Positions 24,046 through 35,700 of a DNA stretch of 64,000 nt are shown here, one piece after another (positions within the stretch are counted from its first letter, which is position 1; every line of letters starts with the position of its first letter). The stretch comes from Annulohypoxylon bovei var. microspora (lineage: Eukaryota; Ascomycota; Sordariomycetes; Xylariales; Hypoxylaceae), in NCBI GenBank assembly GCA_022836615.1, contig MU405349.1, positions 40,540 through 104,539 on the forward strand. The letters are read 5' to 3'. The position numbers and the translations under genes were made by a program. Under the pieces are notes generated by a model, which did no database searches, was not told the DNA's origin, and saw only the letters and a program-made list of their open reading frames with translations.

Positions 24046-24882
24046 TCATCGCTCGTCTCCACTCGAGGCATCACTTCGGTCCACCTCCATATCATCGCGT
24101 GAGCGGCTTCGATCTCTCGAATTCGAGCGTCCTCTCCCACTCGAGCCGGAACTCGATCTCCGACGTCCCGTATCATCCCCCTCCTCCTCTTTGATCAACC
24201 CTTCATCATCGCTATCCGACCCCACACCACCGTTCGCCTCGCCGGTTATCTCCACATCCTCCTCCTCCAGCAGCTCGTCGATATCGCCCAGCGGACTGAC
24301 CCGCGACTCCAGCAGCTCCAAGTCCTCCAGGATCTCGCGCTTCGGCATCTGCCACAGGCTCGTCGCGCACACGCGGTCCTTCGTCAGCAGGTCGTCGACG
24401 AACTGATCAACATACGTCAAGCTCGTGCCCGCGCGCCCCTTCCGCCTCAGCTTCCGGCGGTCCTCCAAAAACGGCTCCAGCGTCGCGTACACGCCCTCGG
24501 CGCGCCTCGTCAACCGAACATAGAAGCAGGCCAGCGCCCTCAGGTATTTGAACTTTTCGCCGCCGAAGCTGAGGTACTCGCGCAGGACGGCGTCGTCGGG
24601 GGCCAGCTGCAGTAGCTTGAAGGCGAGGCACAGGAAGGGGGTGGGCTTTTGCGTGACGCCGTAGGTGCCGCCGACGAAGGAGACGTGGTCGACGACGCGG
24701 TCGACGACGTCGGCCTCGTTGACGCCGAAGCACTGCTCCTTCCAGAAGTACGACTCCACGATGCGCTCGCGCACCGCCTTCTCCATGATCGTCGCCGGGT
24801 TCAGCCCGTTGGGCGCGAGCGCCGCGGACGAGCCGCGCTCGTCCAGGAAGCGCCGCTCGTCGGCGCGGTGGGTGCCCGCCAT
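24046..24882 (-). CDS. PRP38: Pre-mRNA splicing factor PRP38
   Basis: A single minus-strand exon gives 278 residues. PRP38 is a component of the U4/U6.U5 tri-snRNP, needed for spliceosome activation. The conserved domain covers about residues 20-185, with IMEKAVRERIVESYFWKEQC, FVGGTYGVTQKPTPFLCLAF and YLSFGGEKFKYLRALACFYV. The C-terminal third is acidic, then rich in Arg-Ser and Ser-Gly (RSRSRDDMEVDRS), as in many filamentous-fungal Prp38 proteins. The coding sequence is GC-rich at third positions, more so than its neighbours. It diverges from the serine peptidase gene. Confidence 0.95.
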   Translation of the reverse strand: MAGTHRADERRFLDERGSSAALAPNGLNPATIMEKAVRERIVESYFWKEQCFGVNEADVVDRVVDHVSFVGGTYGVTQKPTPFLCLAFKLLQLAPDDAVLREYLSFGGEKFKYLRALACFYVRLTRRAEGVYATLEPFLEDRRKLRRKGRAGTSLTYVDQFVDDLLTKDRVCATSLWQMPKREILEDLELLESRVSPLGDIDELLEEEDVEITGEANGGVGSDSDDEGLIKEEEGDDTGRRRSSSGSSGRGRSNSRDRSRSRDDMEVDRSDASSGDER

Positions 24883-25604
24883 TGTTGTCTATTCCTTCTT
24901 CTGCGGTTATGTATTCGAGGGTTCGGTGGCGAGCTGGAACAATGCGGTTTTGGAGTTGAAGAGTGTAGGTAGTGGTTTGTAGAGATTGGTTAAGTTAATA
25001 AGGTATGTGGAGATTATGCATGGACCACCTCCCAAGTGGGTCATCGGGTATTAAACCAACCACAGTTGTAAATGGCTCCAGATTGATCTGTCTATGTACT
25101 ATGAGTCTACGTATGTCCCATAACAGCCTCTATGCATCAGTTCCATCTACGGCACCACTGGCTGTACGTAATCCGTGATACAAACACAAGTTGAAGCTTT
25201 TATGCAGGTTTCGGCCCGAAATATGCGCTCGCTTAGGTACCTGCTTATGTGGTAGTCGAAGCCTACATCTGACATATGTATGCAGTTGTAGATTGCTTTA
25301 ACACAATCCTATTGGCTATTTGGGTAGTCAAAGGCGTGAGGTTCACTATGATATATGCTAGATCGACCCTTATTGCATCGTCAATGTTCTTTTCAAGTAT
25401 GTATGAGCCTCATAGGGCCAGAGAGGAGGAATGGGATTTAGTTATAGTCTGCGAGCAAAAGGGCTATAAAGCCGACGGCAGATCAACAGAATCTTTCAAT
25501 CGTTTTGCTCCATTCTCCCAAGAGCATCCGGCTCCCGTCTCTAATCTTGACCGAATTCGTCTCCAAATCATTCCATAACAACCCAGGGCACGGAGAATCT
25601 CAGC
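24883..25604. promoter_or_regulatory. Divergent promoter between PRP38 and the serine peptidase gene
   Basis: The stretch separates two genes transcribed outward. A frame at 25276-25578 has no recognisable content. A TATA-like stretch was not singled out with confidence. Confidence 0.35.
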
Positions 25605-26970
25605 ATGTCCAAGGAGGAGTGTCCGCATTGTGTCAGGAAGAGACTCTGGTCTGACGCCTATTATCCATTCTTTCTCCAGAACCCAGCCAATGCCAAGGGG
25701 CTCCTGACGGACGGCTACATGCCGGACGGCATTACAAAACTGTATGTTAGCTGAATTTCGCCATGCGGATAGAACACCTAATCTCTTGTTCCGTCTATGT
25801 AGTGCCAAGACTAACACGAATAGTCAAACTTCAATTCCCAAGGCAGTCATAGCCGAGCTTCCTAACCCTCCGCAATATGATGGGGAAGACTTGCGCGAAT
25901 GGGCCGGCTATATGGCGCGTCAGCTAGCGCTCAACACGGCCAGCCCACTCCATGTTAAGCCCCTTCATCCCGTGAAGGCAATTGCGTGGGAGCTATTGAG
26001 TGGCAACTACGAAGCCAGGCTCGGCCAGAATCCTATGAAACAGGTTGGCGAAATGGTCGCAAATAGTGGTGTTCTGGACGGTACCTCACCTTTTTACCTT
26101 ATCTCATCCCTAGTCTAATGAAGTTCTATAGGCATTGTCCAGGTCGTGACCAAGTGGTCGAAGCATGACAGGAAATCCGCAATTGGGATTGGAACTCTCA
26201 TTGAACCGAATGTCGTCGCAGTTTGTGGTCATCTTCTTAGAAGTCAAAATGGCTATGCCGTTAAAGTAGAGATCACAGCTGGAAACGGTGCCAGCGCCAC
26301 GGGCGATTACGTTGTCGTGCCTAAAAAGTGGCTCGTTCGACTAGAAAACTGCCGCAAGAATGATATCGGTATGATTCATCTTGACAGACCACTCAACGGA
26401 GTACATCCTCTTGACTATGCGCAGACACCAGTCACGGACTCGCTCTCCCACCACGGCATTCTTGGGCGTGTCTACGGCTTTCCAGAGAGATTTCCTCGCT
26501 TATGTGTCAGCAATATGAAAATACAATTCTCTTTGACCTATTATCCGGGATGGGTCGAGCACAACGGCGACACCATGAAGGGTAAGTGCTTGTACCGATA
26601 GAAACAAACCGTCTCCCCATCTTTCTATAGTCGTCGTTCCACTAAGATTCCATTTCGCTAATAGTCCACCCCAGGAAACTCGGGCGGTCCCATTGTGGAC
26701 ATGAATGGGCGCCTCATTGCTGTGCATGGTGGTTGGGCATGGGCTAATAAGGAAATGACCGGGAGGATCAATGTGTCCGCGCCTGTTGACAGGATGGGCA
26801 ACGACTTTGATGTCCTTCGCGAGATTTTGGCTTATATGGCAGTCAATCCCGGTGCTCCGTTAAAGATCGGCGCAAAGTTCCTGGCTCGAAAGGCCGGAGG
26901 TATCACCGAGGTCACGGCAACCCGATACTATAGAGGGTCAGTGTCCAAAATCGCATTTGAGTGGCATTGA
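25605..26970 (+). CDS. Trypsin-fold serine peptidase without signal peptide
   Basis: Four exons (25605-25741, 25803-26080, 26132-26581, 26675-26970) with introns of 61, 51 and 93 bp give 386 residues. The C-terminal part has the pattern of a trypsin-like (S1/V8-type) domain: His172 in VAVCGHLLR, Asp216 in KNDIGMIHL and Ser291 in GNSGGPIVD. All three are in the right order and spacing for a catalytic triad. The N-terminus is not a signal peptide; it starts MSKEECPHCVRKRLWSDAYY with a C-x2-C pair, followed by about 110 residues with no domain I recognise. Action inside the cell is therefore inferred. An alternative acceptor 22 bp downstream in intron 1 would also keep the frame and remove 6 residues or more. 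Substrate unknown; a proteolytic regulator or a member of a self/non-self defence system are both conceivable. Confidence 0.82.
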
Positions 26971-29392
26971 TGTATTTGTACATCAATGATGGCGTAAAGG
27001 TACCCAGGTAAACATGCAGGAAAGGAATCGATTTGCTCATGTGCTAGGATAAACCATTTCTCTTATCCCTACAAACACAAACTGTTCGCAGTTCAATTAT
27101 CGCTTGCCTTTCTAGTTTATGCACATGCTAGACTTTCAATTAGCTCGCTTTTGTTAACTCCGAAGAATAACATAGAATGAAGGAGCAATGTTGCTCCTCC
27201 GATAGTATACACAAGCTGCTATTTAATAATTGAGACGACTGGGCGTTAGCGTGGAGCTCAGGGGCTATTTGGGTGGTCATAGGTAGCGTTCACCCCTATG
27301 GTTCTAGAAAACCCCTCATCAGGCCTCGATGATGTGAACATGAATACATAAATATTTCGAACAAATCTGTGTGAATATAGTGGCTTTGATGAGTGATGGT
27401 GTTTATTCAAGGCCGGTTTTTAGCTTATGGAGTTAGGTATTCAAGCGGGTTACCCAATTCTGGCATATTTGCGTTAGCTTAACATGCGCGATAACTTTTA
27501 ATGATCGATTTTCTAGCTCACAAGGTTCATTCCTGGTGTCTAAACAAATTGTAAACTATGGGCTTAACGATGAGAAGGTTCATAATACTGCGGTTTGGAC
27601 AATTGAATAGAGCGGCTGTCGGATTCTCCTGAATGCAAAGATGGATGTGGTTTAAGGGAGCTATTCGAGGAAAAGTTAACAATATATTTATAATTCAAAG
27701 GGAAAATGTCAAGGTTTGTTTTAATATAGACGTCTCTTGCCCCTTTTATATATCATACACTAGAAAGAAGCCTTTTAAACAAACCAAATGAGGTTTTGAA
27801 TATTGCCTCCTCGCTGGATTTTGCAAAGAAGGTATTTTTCTATTTTCATGGGAAAATTAAATATTAATTAAGTCCATACCTATATCTACCAAAGTACTCA
27901 AATTAACAACTAAGATAATACGAATCTGTTAAAAAAGAAAAAAAAAAGAAAAAAAAAGTACCAGGGACCGCAAATAATTTAATGATACACCTACAAGCAA
28001 ACTTAGAATATGTAACTACCTAGGTAGTTAGGTAAGCGTATTTCATGTAAGTAGTCGAAAAGTCGAATGAAAAATAGTTGGTCTCACTATAGCATTCTTT
28101 AGGTTTGTTGTTTACCTACCTAATTCTAAGGAAAAAATTCTCACATTTGAAAGAGCAAAGCCCCTTAGATGCTTTGGCTAGGTACTTACCTAGTTACTGT
28201 TAACAACTAGGTTAGAGCGACCTTCGCTCACAAGCACTTTCTAATAGATTTTCGACAAGGGGTAATGCCCTAGGGTTCCTTTAGAAATTCTTGTAGCTAA
28301 CCATCATTATAATCATTTCAACATAATTCTTAAACTTAGGTAGCTAATTAATCTTCTATTCACCAAAGGAAAGACTCACAATCATATAATAATGAGGTTT
28401 CAAAGCATGTTAACTAACTATATGTCTGAAACAAAAATAACGGAGATAGCTAAACGTCTATAACTACAAAAAGACAAAGAGATTCTACTATAGAAGTGTA
28501 CCTTAATTGAGCAGAGGACACGCCTATGAGTTTTAATCATACTACATGTCATCAATAACAGTACTAAAAACGGAAACTCGGTTACGAACAAAATCTACTC
28601 AATATACAAGACATACGAAATGAATTCAATTTGAAGATATTTATTTCTATTGTAGAATGTCCCTAAGTTTTACTTGACATATTAGACTAAGCAGTATTTA
28701 ATTGATGAGATAAATCTTGACATTCACGGAAGCACTACTAGTTACCGGGACCCGATGTTTGCAATTGAATAATATTTTAGTTAATATATATGGTAACTAC
28801 CTTCAGACGATGATGTGCGAATGCCACTTTCTAACCTGAGATGTATTGCCGAGTCATGGATAACCCACCATCGGATAGTAGAGGACACCTACCTATGTAT
28901 GGCGGAAGGTTCTGTGGCATAGTGTCAGAGATCGGGAGCCCTTCTGTTAAGGTTGTGTCACAAAGAGAGATAATAGCAAGAGGCTTGCCGTTAGTCGTGT
29001 GAATATATGGCTAGGTCCTAGCTCTTGAGTCCTTCCAAGACTACTAGGGCCATTTATATATAATTAGTAGCTCTCCGATAGGGGGCTTCCAGATTGCCTG
29101 TTTGATAGCTTTAGGAAATGATTTGAGCTAAACTTGAAAAAGACTGATGGCTGGACGGCGGTGCTGCGCAGTAGGAGAACATATGTGTCAGAGGTCTTCT
29201 CTGCCTTGCCACTCCTCGTCCCCTTGGTAGAATGGCCTTGAGGTCTGGTCCAGAGACCCAGCAGGATGGGAGCTCAGCCCTTAGGGGGCCACTGGGCTAG
29301 TCCTAGAACAGGGCAGACAAAGGGCACACTATGTATATACCACACTTCGTAAGCACAAGGGGTTAGAGCTCCTTGCGCAACAACTTACCTAG
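26971..29392. other. Gene-free stretch at the edge of the conserved block
   Basis: No gene was recognised over about 2.4 kb. The base composition is moderately AT-rich, with an A-rich run at about 27930-27958 and many short CCTAGGTA-type palindromes (an exact TACCTAGGTA at 28017-28026). This is where the window changes from core genes to sparse accessory DNA. Confidence 0.45.
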
Positions 29393-30276
29393 TTGTTTCT
29401 CCATCTGCTAGGTTTGCCTCGTGGCAACATGAACGTCACCCAACAACTACTTGATAAAGGGGAAGGTATCGATGCCAAGGGTAACTTCGAGAACACGTTG
29501 TTGATTGACGTATTGAAGATGGGGTACCAAGCTGTGGCACAGCAGTTATTTAGTAATGAAGTTGAAGTTGGATCTGCTAATGTGCTTGGCCTCACACCAC
29601 CTGTGTAAGTTGTGGGAACATAGGAACAAGGCGACTGAGCATCAAATACTCAATATGGGTGTTGACATCAAGACTAAATACATCTTCGGTCTGACAGCGT
29701 TATTATTTGCATCGACAGGAAACAAAAGGATTATAACTAGTATTCGTTAGTAAATTATATCTCGCTCCTTCCCCTTTTTGAGGTTTAGCTCGTGACTCCA
29801 ACTTCACGAAATGGCGTAGAGGAACAATCGTGCTTGGCATATGTTTCAACACCGTAGATTTCTTACGTAAACAGTCATTTATTAACCTTTTGTTGCGGCA
29901 AGACGTGGAACCCACTGCCAGCCATAGCTACAGTGGTATATATCGTGACACCTTTCTTGTCTAAGTAGTACATACATAGGTATGTAGCGAATGACGGTAT
30001 TGATGTCGTTACATGGCACTTGCTTGATGAAGGGTCTGATATGCTGAGGATAGCGACAAGGGTTATAACTCGGTTTATGGAAAGAAGCCGTAAACCCGGT
30101 GTGGTGTTAGCACGGCGGGAATTATGCACTCCAGAGCTGGATAATGGGGCAGATGTTAGTGTAAGGTCCGTCATAAAGAATGAGCGGACCCTGTTAGCTC
30201 AAGCGGTGTGGGAAGGATCCGGCCCCATCGTCCGTGAGCTGCTTGACCAGGAAACCAACCTCTGGGATGGAGAGTA
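29393..30276 (+). pseudogene. Ankyrin-repeat protein remnant
   Basis: Three open pieces in different frames look like ankyrin repeats. The first (29393-29608) has MNVTQQLLDKGEGIDAKGN and GYQAVAQQLFSNEVEVGSAN. The second (about 29600-29750) has ATEHQILNMGVDIKTKYIFG followed by LTALLFASTGN. The third (30020-30276) has LDNGADVSVRSVIKNERTLL and AQAVWEGSGPIVRELLDQET. A frameshift near 29600 separates the first two: GLTPP runs into a stop while CKLWEHRNKATE continues in the next frame. The stretch between 29750 and 30020 shows only a weak match (LLLRQDVEPTAS). No start codon or N-terminal domain could be placed. Fungal ankyrin proteins of this kind are often the C-terminal part of NLR-like or other large proteins; the original type is unknown. 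Confidence 0.6.
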
Positions 30277-33200
30277 AGAGGGTCATATTTCATCAGATAT
30301 GGAAGCTAAAGTTGCCAGAGGTAAGTTTGTACTCTCATCAGTAATAGAGAGGTGGGTATTAGCTGTCAGCGCAGATATTAATTCAAGCATAGTGCTAGTA
30401 TTAAACTGAGAGTATGATGAAATCTGAATAGATAGAAGTTAAACCGAGTTTACATTGCACCCAATACTTAATTTCAATAAATCGCATAGCGAATTCAACA
30501 CTCCTTCCTTGAATTGTACCTATTCATGGATAGACAAGCAACCTTTGAAGGCGGGTGGTAGGTGCCTAGACAGATGGGACCCAGACAAAGTGACACAACC
30601 CGAACTATGGAATCATCTTGTAAGCCCGTAGGATAACTTTCCTGAAGACTTCTTGTGAGCATTGTTATATGTTTTCCTTATATAAAACTCCTTCAACTCT
30701 GTCAGTGTGCTGTCAATGCTAATGGCATACATCTTCTTGTTGTCGTTAGTGGGTCACCCTAAAGTATTAATAAGTTTAGATGAGCATGAAACTAATCCAG
30801 GGCAGCAAGCACTGTAATTCGGTATTGTCACGCTGATTTCGGAGGCTCTACGTAGCCGACTTGAGAATCTATTTTCCGTCAGCATTGAATCTTTGTAGTT
30901 ATGGAGGCATAAAATGTACTTGGTGGGGTGATACAGGCATGTTGAAACTGATGATGAACACTTTCCTGACGTCCATAGTCCTTATTGCAACTTGCAAGGC
31001 CCCGAAAGCTCAAGGATTATTAATGAATACACCTAGCTCACTTCACTGGAGCCCACTTGTGGCATAGCGTAGGTGTAAGGTAGGTAATTTAGTGGAAAAT
31101 ATGTGGCGTACCTAGGTAGGCTTGTCATTTACATAGGCATCTGCGCCTCTTCGATTATCCCAAACTTTTGCTTCCATCATCAACATTGTCACCGACATCA
31201 AGACTTTTCTTGTGAGTTGTTCTATGGACCCGCTGTCGGGTACCGCATACCGACGTTGACCCAGCACCCGCTTCGTCGCCTACGGCTGGCACGGATGCTG
31301 CGGCCTAAATAACCTAGGTAGGTCTTAGCGTATATTCATACGTGGCAACGTATATAAGATGTAAATTAACGGTAACTTGGGTACCGTGCAATGGTGCTTC
31401 GGAGACACGTAGGTGAAATTTCTTAAGATTGGAGGTCAATGTTAAAATACTATATTAAGCTGACTCGGGAAGACGGCAGCTATTAATTTCTAGGACTTTT
31501 CTAGGACTTTACAGCTCGGAAACGACAGGCTAGTATCGGAGAGAGCTAGTCTCTCAATGACGTGGTTTGGAATTGTAGGCCGATACAACCTCACGCGACA
31601 ACCCTTGACACCGCCTTATGCTCTAGCAGTAAGTGAGAAAATAGGTAGGTGAGGATTTCAATGTCAGATACAAACGTGTATTAGCTTCACATCTTCCAGT
31701 GACATACATGTATGTATCTACATACCTACTTAGGCAGATTCCTATGTAAACAAGCGGCAAGCATTGGAGCTAAGCCAGGCATTTCCCCGATTACCTAGCT
31801 CAAACTGCTCGATCAAGTAAACGCCATGAAATGTGCTATGTTCGCGGGTGTCGCGGGTGCATCCTGCTTGTGTAACAATCAGATATCTTTGGTTAGGATG
31901 CATTAATTTTCCAGATTAGATGGATGTAACTGATGATCTGCATAAGTAAGGAGGACGGGTAGACTATCCTTCTACACACGTGTTGGCACTGTACTTGACC
32001 ATGTACTTTAGGTAATGACGAATGAGAGGACGACGGTCCTCGGGTGTGAATACGCTTTATTGTTTACTTAGGTACTTAATCTACTTCATATGCCGAGTCG
32101 TTCAGGTCAGGTCGTTTAGGGCTGACATGATGGATCTACTTAAATCCGAGGCTGAGCTACTCGGAATCTGGACGATATGGTTGGCCACCTAATGCCCGAG
32201 CCCCTGGACTTGGGAAATGATACTCTTTCGCTAATAGTACCTAGACATAGTACCTGCAACAAATTGGTTAGTCATCTATGCCCCTTTTTACAAAAAGCCA
32301 AGGCTAATACGCCACTGACGTTGTGGTAATCTCTGTTGTTGCTCTCAGTTCCCCGGACGGTTAACCCGGTTTGCTAAAGATAGTTCTCCACTACCGCCTC
32401 CTCGGACGTTGACATTTGCTATTCGCACTCATACGTAAGATGCTTATTACTACGCCTCTTTCACACATATTTCATGGAGATTAATTGTACGTAAATTTGG
32501 AGTAAGCACCTCGGCAGACATATTAAAGGTCATCCTTATGCCGTCAATCCTTTCTTCCATAAGGCATATGCAGGGGTTCGATTATGCATGATCGGTAGGA
32601 ATAAACTTAAATATAACCTACCTACATTCCAACAAGGCTCGAATTGCTGAAAGGAATAGAACTGCCGTACGAAACGAAGTTGTGATGTCATTAATTTAAT
32701 ATGTAACTACTCATAAATGACAAATTATCACGAATACCCAACTACCTAGGTACTTACCTACAATCGTGTGCCTAAGAATAACATACTAAATAGTTTCCCA
32801 AACCATAGATCCAATACAAACCTGGGTCGTGCTGTTCCTGATCCTAAGTAATGTAGATCATTCCAGCCTTGAAAGGAGAATTTTCAACCCCATTCCCATC
32901 CCTTGGCAACATATGTTAATACAAACCACAACTAAACCTCCGCCGGGATGGTAAAGCTACGGTGGATCATATTCCACTGCCGTGGATATGTATCTACAAA
33001 ACTACCGCTAAAAGATGTCAAGATGTATGTAAGCCCATAAGATATCAATGTTTCATACGATACAGACAGATACTAGTCTTCAAAGGTTTTAGCCTTCCCA
33101 TAGAAACATCAGGAATTGGATACCTAAAAATCCACCACAGTGGAGTGAATCGACCCCGATGGAGACCCGACGCGTAGTTTACTCTCCACAAAGATCTGGA

Positions 33201-33862
33201 AATAACATTTCCGAGTCCCTAACAGAGAGACGTGCTCCTCTCACCGATTTTCGTATCAGATTTCCGCATCGAGGAATTTTGCGACGGAGGCTTAGCTTTG
33301 CAATATGGGGAGTCCTTGATCGTCGTGATCAGCGTTCAGCTTGAGCCTATACCTTGCCTAATTAATATGGGCATATACTTACCTGCGTTGTAGCTGCGTC
33401 ACAGGGTACACAAGAAGGATTACACGAATACCGTTTTCATGGCTTCGTCTAATTCTACAAGCCGCCAAGGTGCTTCTGTTGACAGCACCGACGTGGTACG
33501 ATATTGCAATGCTGCGGCGCCGACAGGCTTGCGGTGTCGATCGATGCCTGAATATAGCATAGTGACTTGGAGGTCAACGTGTAAGGAAGATGGACTTGTT
33601 GAGAAGAGGCGTTCAAGGAGCCTGGAGGTTGGTTTCTGGTGTCTATTTCGGGAAACAAAGTGTTGACTTCTCAAGATTGCTAAGAGAAACTGGGCGTAGA
33701 TATGTGAAGTGAAAAGGTATAAAGAGAGGCGAGAGAACCATCTCAATCAACTTTCTTTTCTGCATCAACTCCAACACATTCACAACATTCCAATACATTC
33801 CAACCTATTCCAACTCTTACAACACTCAGACTTCTCAGTCACTTCAAAAACCAACCTTCAAA
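30277..33862. other. Gene-poor stretch before the secreted-protein gene
   Basis: About 3.5 kb without a supported gene. Open frames (for example at 30861, 32962 and 33439) have no recognisable content. Exact TACCTAGGTA palindromes occur at 31109-31118 and 32743-32752, with many near matches. The last 100 bp are the leader of the small secreted protein gene. Confidence 0.4.
33718..33724 (+). promoter_or_regulatory. TATA-box candidate of the small secreted protein gene
   Basis: TATAAAG lies 139 bp upstream of the ATG at 33863. A C/A/T-rich leader with repeated CATTCCAA-type words (33765-33835) follows. This is the layout of strongly expressed fungal secreted-protein genes; the role is inferred. 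Confidence 0.5.
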
Positions 33863-34204
33863 ATGCAGTTCAAGACCGCCGCTTTCTCCGCCATTGCCCT
33901 TCTCTTCGCCGGCCAGGCTTACGGTGCCGCGATGATTGCTACCGACCCTGGTTTGTCTTCTCTTCAACAGACTTGAAACTGAACAGTCAGCTAATATTCT
34001 ACAGTCGCTGCTTGCAACTGCCCCAACAACTGCTCTCACATCAGCGGCTCTAGCTGCAAGTACCGCGCCGGTCCTTCCGACTCTTCTTCAGTCGTCTCCG
34101 GAAGTGAGTAACACTACGATGATTGCATCCCATGGCAGCTTGCTAACCCAGCTTCTACAGAGTGTACCCCCGAGAACGGTGGCCTCACCTGCATGCCCAA
34201 CTAA
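33863..34204 (+). CDS. Small cysteine-rich secreted protein
   Basis: Three exons (33863-33950, 34005-34103, 34161-34204) with introns of 54 and 57 bp give only 76 residues. The N-terminus MQFKTAAFSAIALLFAGQAY is a clear signal peptide. The mature part carries six cysteines at positions 33, 35, 39, 47, 64 and 73 (CNCPNNCS, SSCKYR, GKCTP, LTCMP), enough for three disulfides. Both introns are supported: without them the frame breaks, while with them the cysteine-rich part reads straight to a TAA. The donors are GTTTGT (weaker) and GTGAGT; both acceptors are CTACAG. Small secreted proteins with a CNCPxNC start occur in many ascomycetes, but I know of no assigned function. It may act outside the cell in interaction with a host, microbes or the fungus's own wall. 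It sits alone in gene-poor DNA. Confidence 0.85.
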
Positions 34205-35292
34205 AGTGGCTTAGCCACTATGGGACTTACTAGAGGGATGATTAGACGAGACGGGATAGAAAAAGGGGTTGGAATAGAGTGAAGTTGGAATGTCGGGAGA
34301 TTTGTTACCATGCGATTTCGATCTCGTGGATAGCAACCCATCACAGTCGTTACAGATTTAAGATTCGTCGCATGGGCTACTTAGTTCGCTAAGTATTCAT
34401 TCAATTGCATTTACCATTATCCCTACAATATTTTGGAAACCTTGACTTGATCGTGTGATTTTGTGAATGATTGCTGCGTCTTACTAGGTAGTTACTCTTA
34501 AGAAATTTACACTTCTCAGTGAAAACCAATATGCATACTGAGCCATATTCCTTTAGATGTTTGCGGTAGACTAGAATTAGGAATTCGTTGGAGATCGTAA
34601 CTCGAGATTGGACGTCGGATCGGTTGAGTGGGTAGTACTAGTGAATATAACTTCATAGTTTCCGGATATGGAAAGTGGAAGACTTAACCCGACATTTCGG
34701 AAAACAACCTGACTGGTTTTTATTTCTTAGGTTATATTTAATACGTAAATGATTATAGAAGTTTATGCTATTAGATTGAGGTTAGAACGAGATATTATTT
34801 CAAGTTAAATCTTTGAGTTTAGTTGAGTTGAAGTTTTTATTGCAACATTTGAAGGGTCCGATTGCAACATGAGAAAGAAAAGGGGATCTCTTTAATAAGA
34901 TAAATGTAGTTAATATATATCCATTAAATACATATTTCCAATAACATGATCTTCATATGGTATAACTACATTCTTAGGAGCGGAAAAGCTGCTTACATAC
35001 ATAATAACTCATTATGTGTAATTTATGAACGTCAATCTTTTGGTAATGTAAAAGCTGAGCCGTTTGATCTTTGAATAAACATTTAAGGTGGTATTCAAGA
35101 ACTGATTGAAGAGTTTTAGGACTCGCGGTCGGGTGTGTCAATTTGATACTCCTTTCATTAGTCAATATTATGCCAATTTTTGTCACGATATATTCGCTCG
35201 GACACAATCTGAAATTTCCAGCTATCCCAAATGTTCGCCACATCAGCCTAATATGACGAGAAACCAGTTTTAGTGCATTGATAATGATAGAT
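34205..35292. other. Intergenic, no gene seen
   Basis: Contains the 3' region of the small secreted protein gene and the 3' side of the Zn2Cys6-like gene. The minus-strand frame at 34974-35243 has no recognisable content. Confidence 0.4.
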
Positions 35293-35700
35293 TTATGACA
35301 ATGCTGAAGCCTGGGACCAAAGCTGCTGTTTTTCTAGATATGCCAAAGCAGCAGCTGCAGCCATCTGTAACTCCTGAATTTGGAGACAGTCTTCCTGAAT
35401 GTCCCCTTTGTCAATTGTCGAACTAACGACTTCCTTATTCGGTGATTGCGTCAAACTGCAAGTATTTATCGACCGCTTCGCGCAATTCTCGCAAGCTTCC
35501 CCGGGGCCCCTCGAGACGCACTTAATGTGGGCATGTCTGCACCTCTCGCAGCTTGTGATGGCTTTGGTCTTTCCTCTCTTACGCTTTGCGGATTTTGGTT
35601 GGGTTGGTTCTTCCGTAGGCGATGATGAACTTGTCAGACACACGAACTTGCGTTTAAGCGGTTGAGAACTAGGAAGAGGAACACGTTTGTTGGCGGCCAT
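35293..35700 (-). CDS. Short Zn2Cys6-like DNA-binding protein
   Basis: A single minus-strand frame gives 135 residues. Cysteines 51, 54, 61, 70, 73 and 81 (CERCRHAHIKC, then C-x2-C and a final C) have the C-x2-C-x6-C-x8-C-x2-C-x7-C spacing of a fungal binuclear zinc cluster, slightly long in the middle linker. A basic stretch just before it (AKRKRGKTK) could be a nuclear localisation signal. The usual fungal transcription-factor middle domain is absent: the protein ends after a short Gln/Ala/Leu-rich helix (LQIQELQMAAAAALAYLE) that might form a coiled coil. It may be a complete mini regulator or the N-terminal remnant of a longer factor. No splice signal extending it was found. It lies about 640 bp from the 3' end of the MFS transporter gene, same strand. 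Confidence 0.65.
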   Translation of the reverse strand: MAANKRVPLPSSQPLKRKFVCLTSSSSPTEEPTQPKSAKRKRGKTKAITSCERCRHAHIKCVSRGPGEACENCAKRSINTCSLTQSPNKEVVSSTIDKGDIQEDCLQIQELQMAAAAALAYLEKQQLWSQASALS

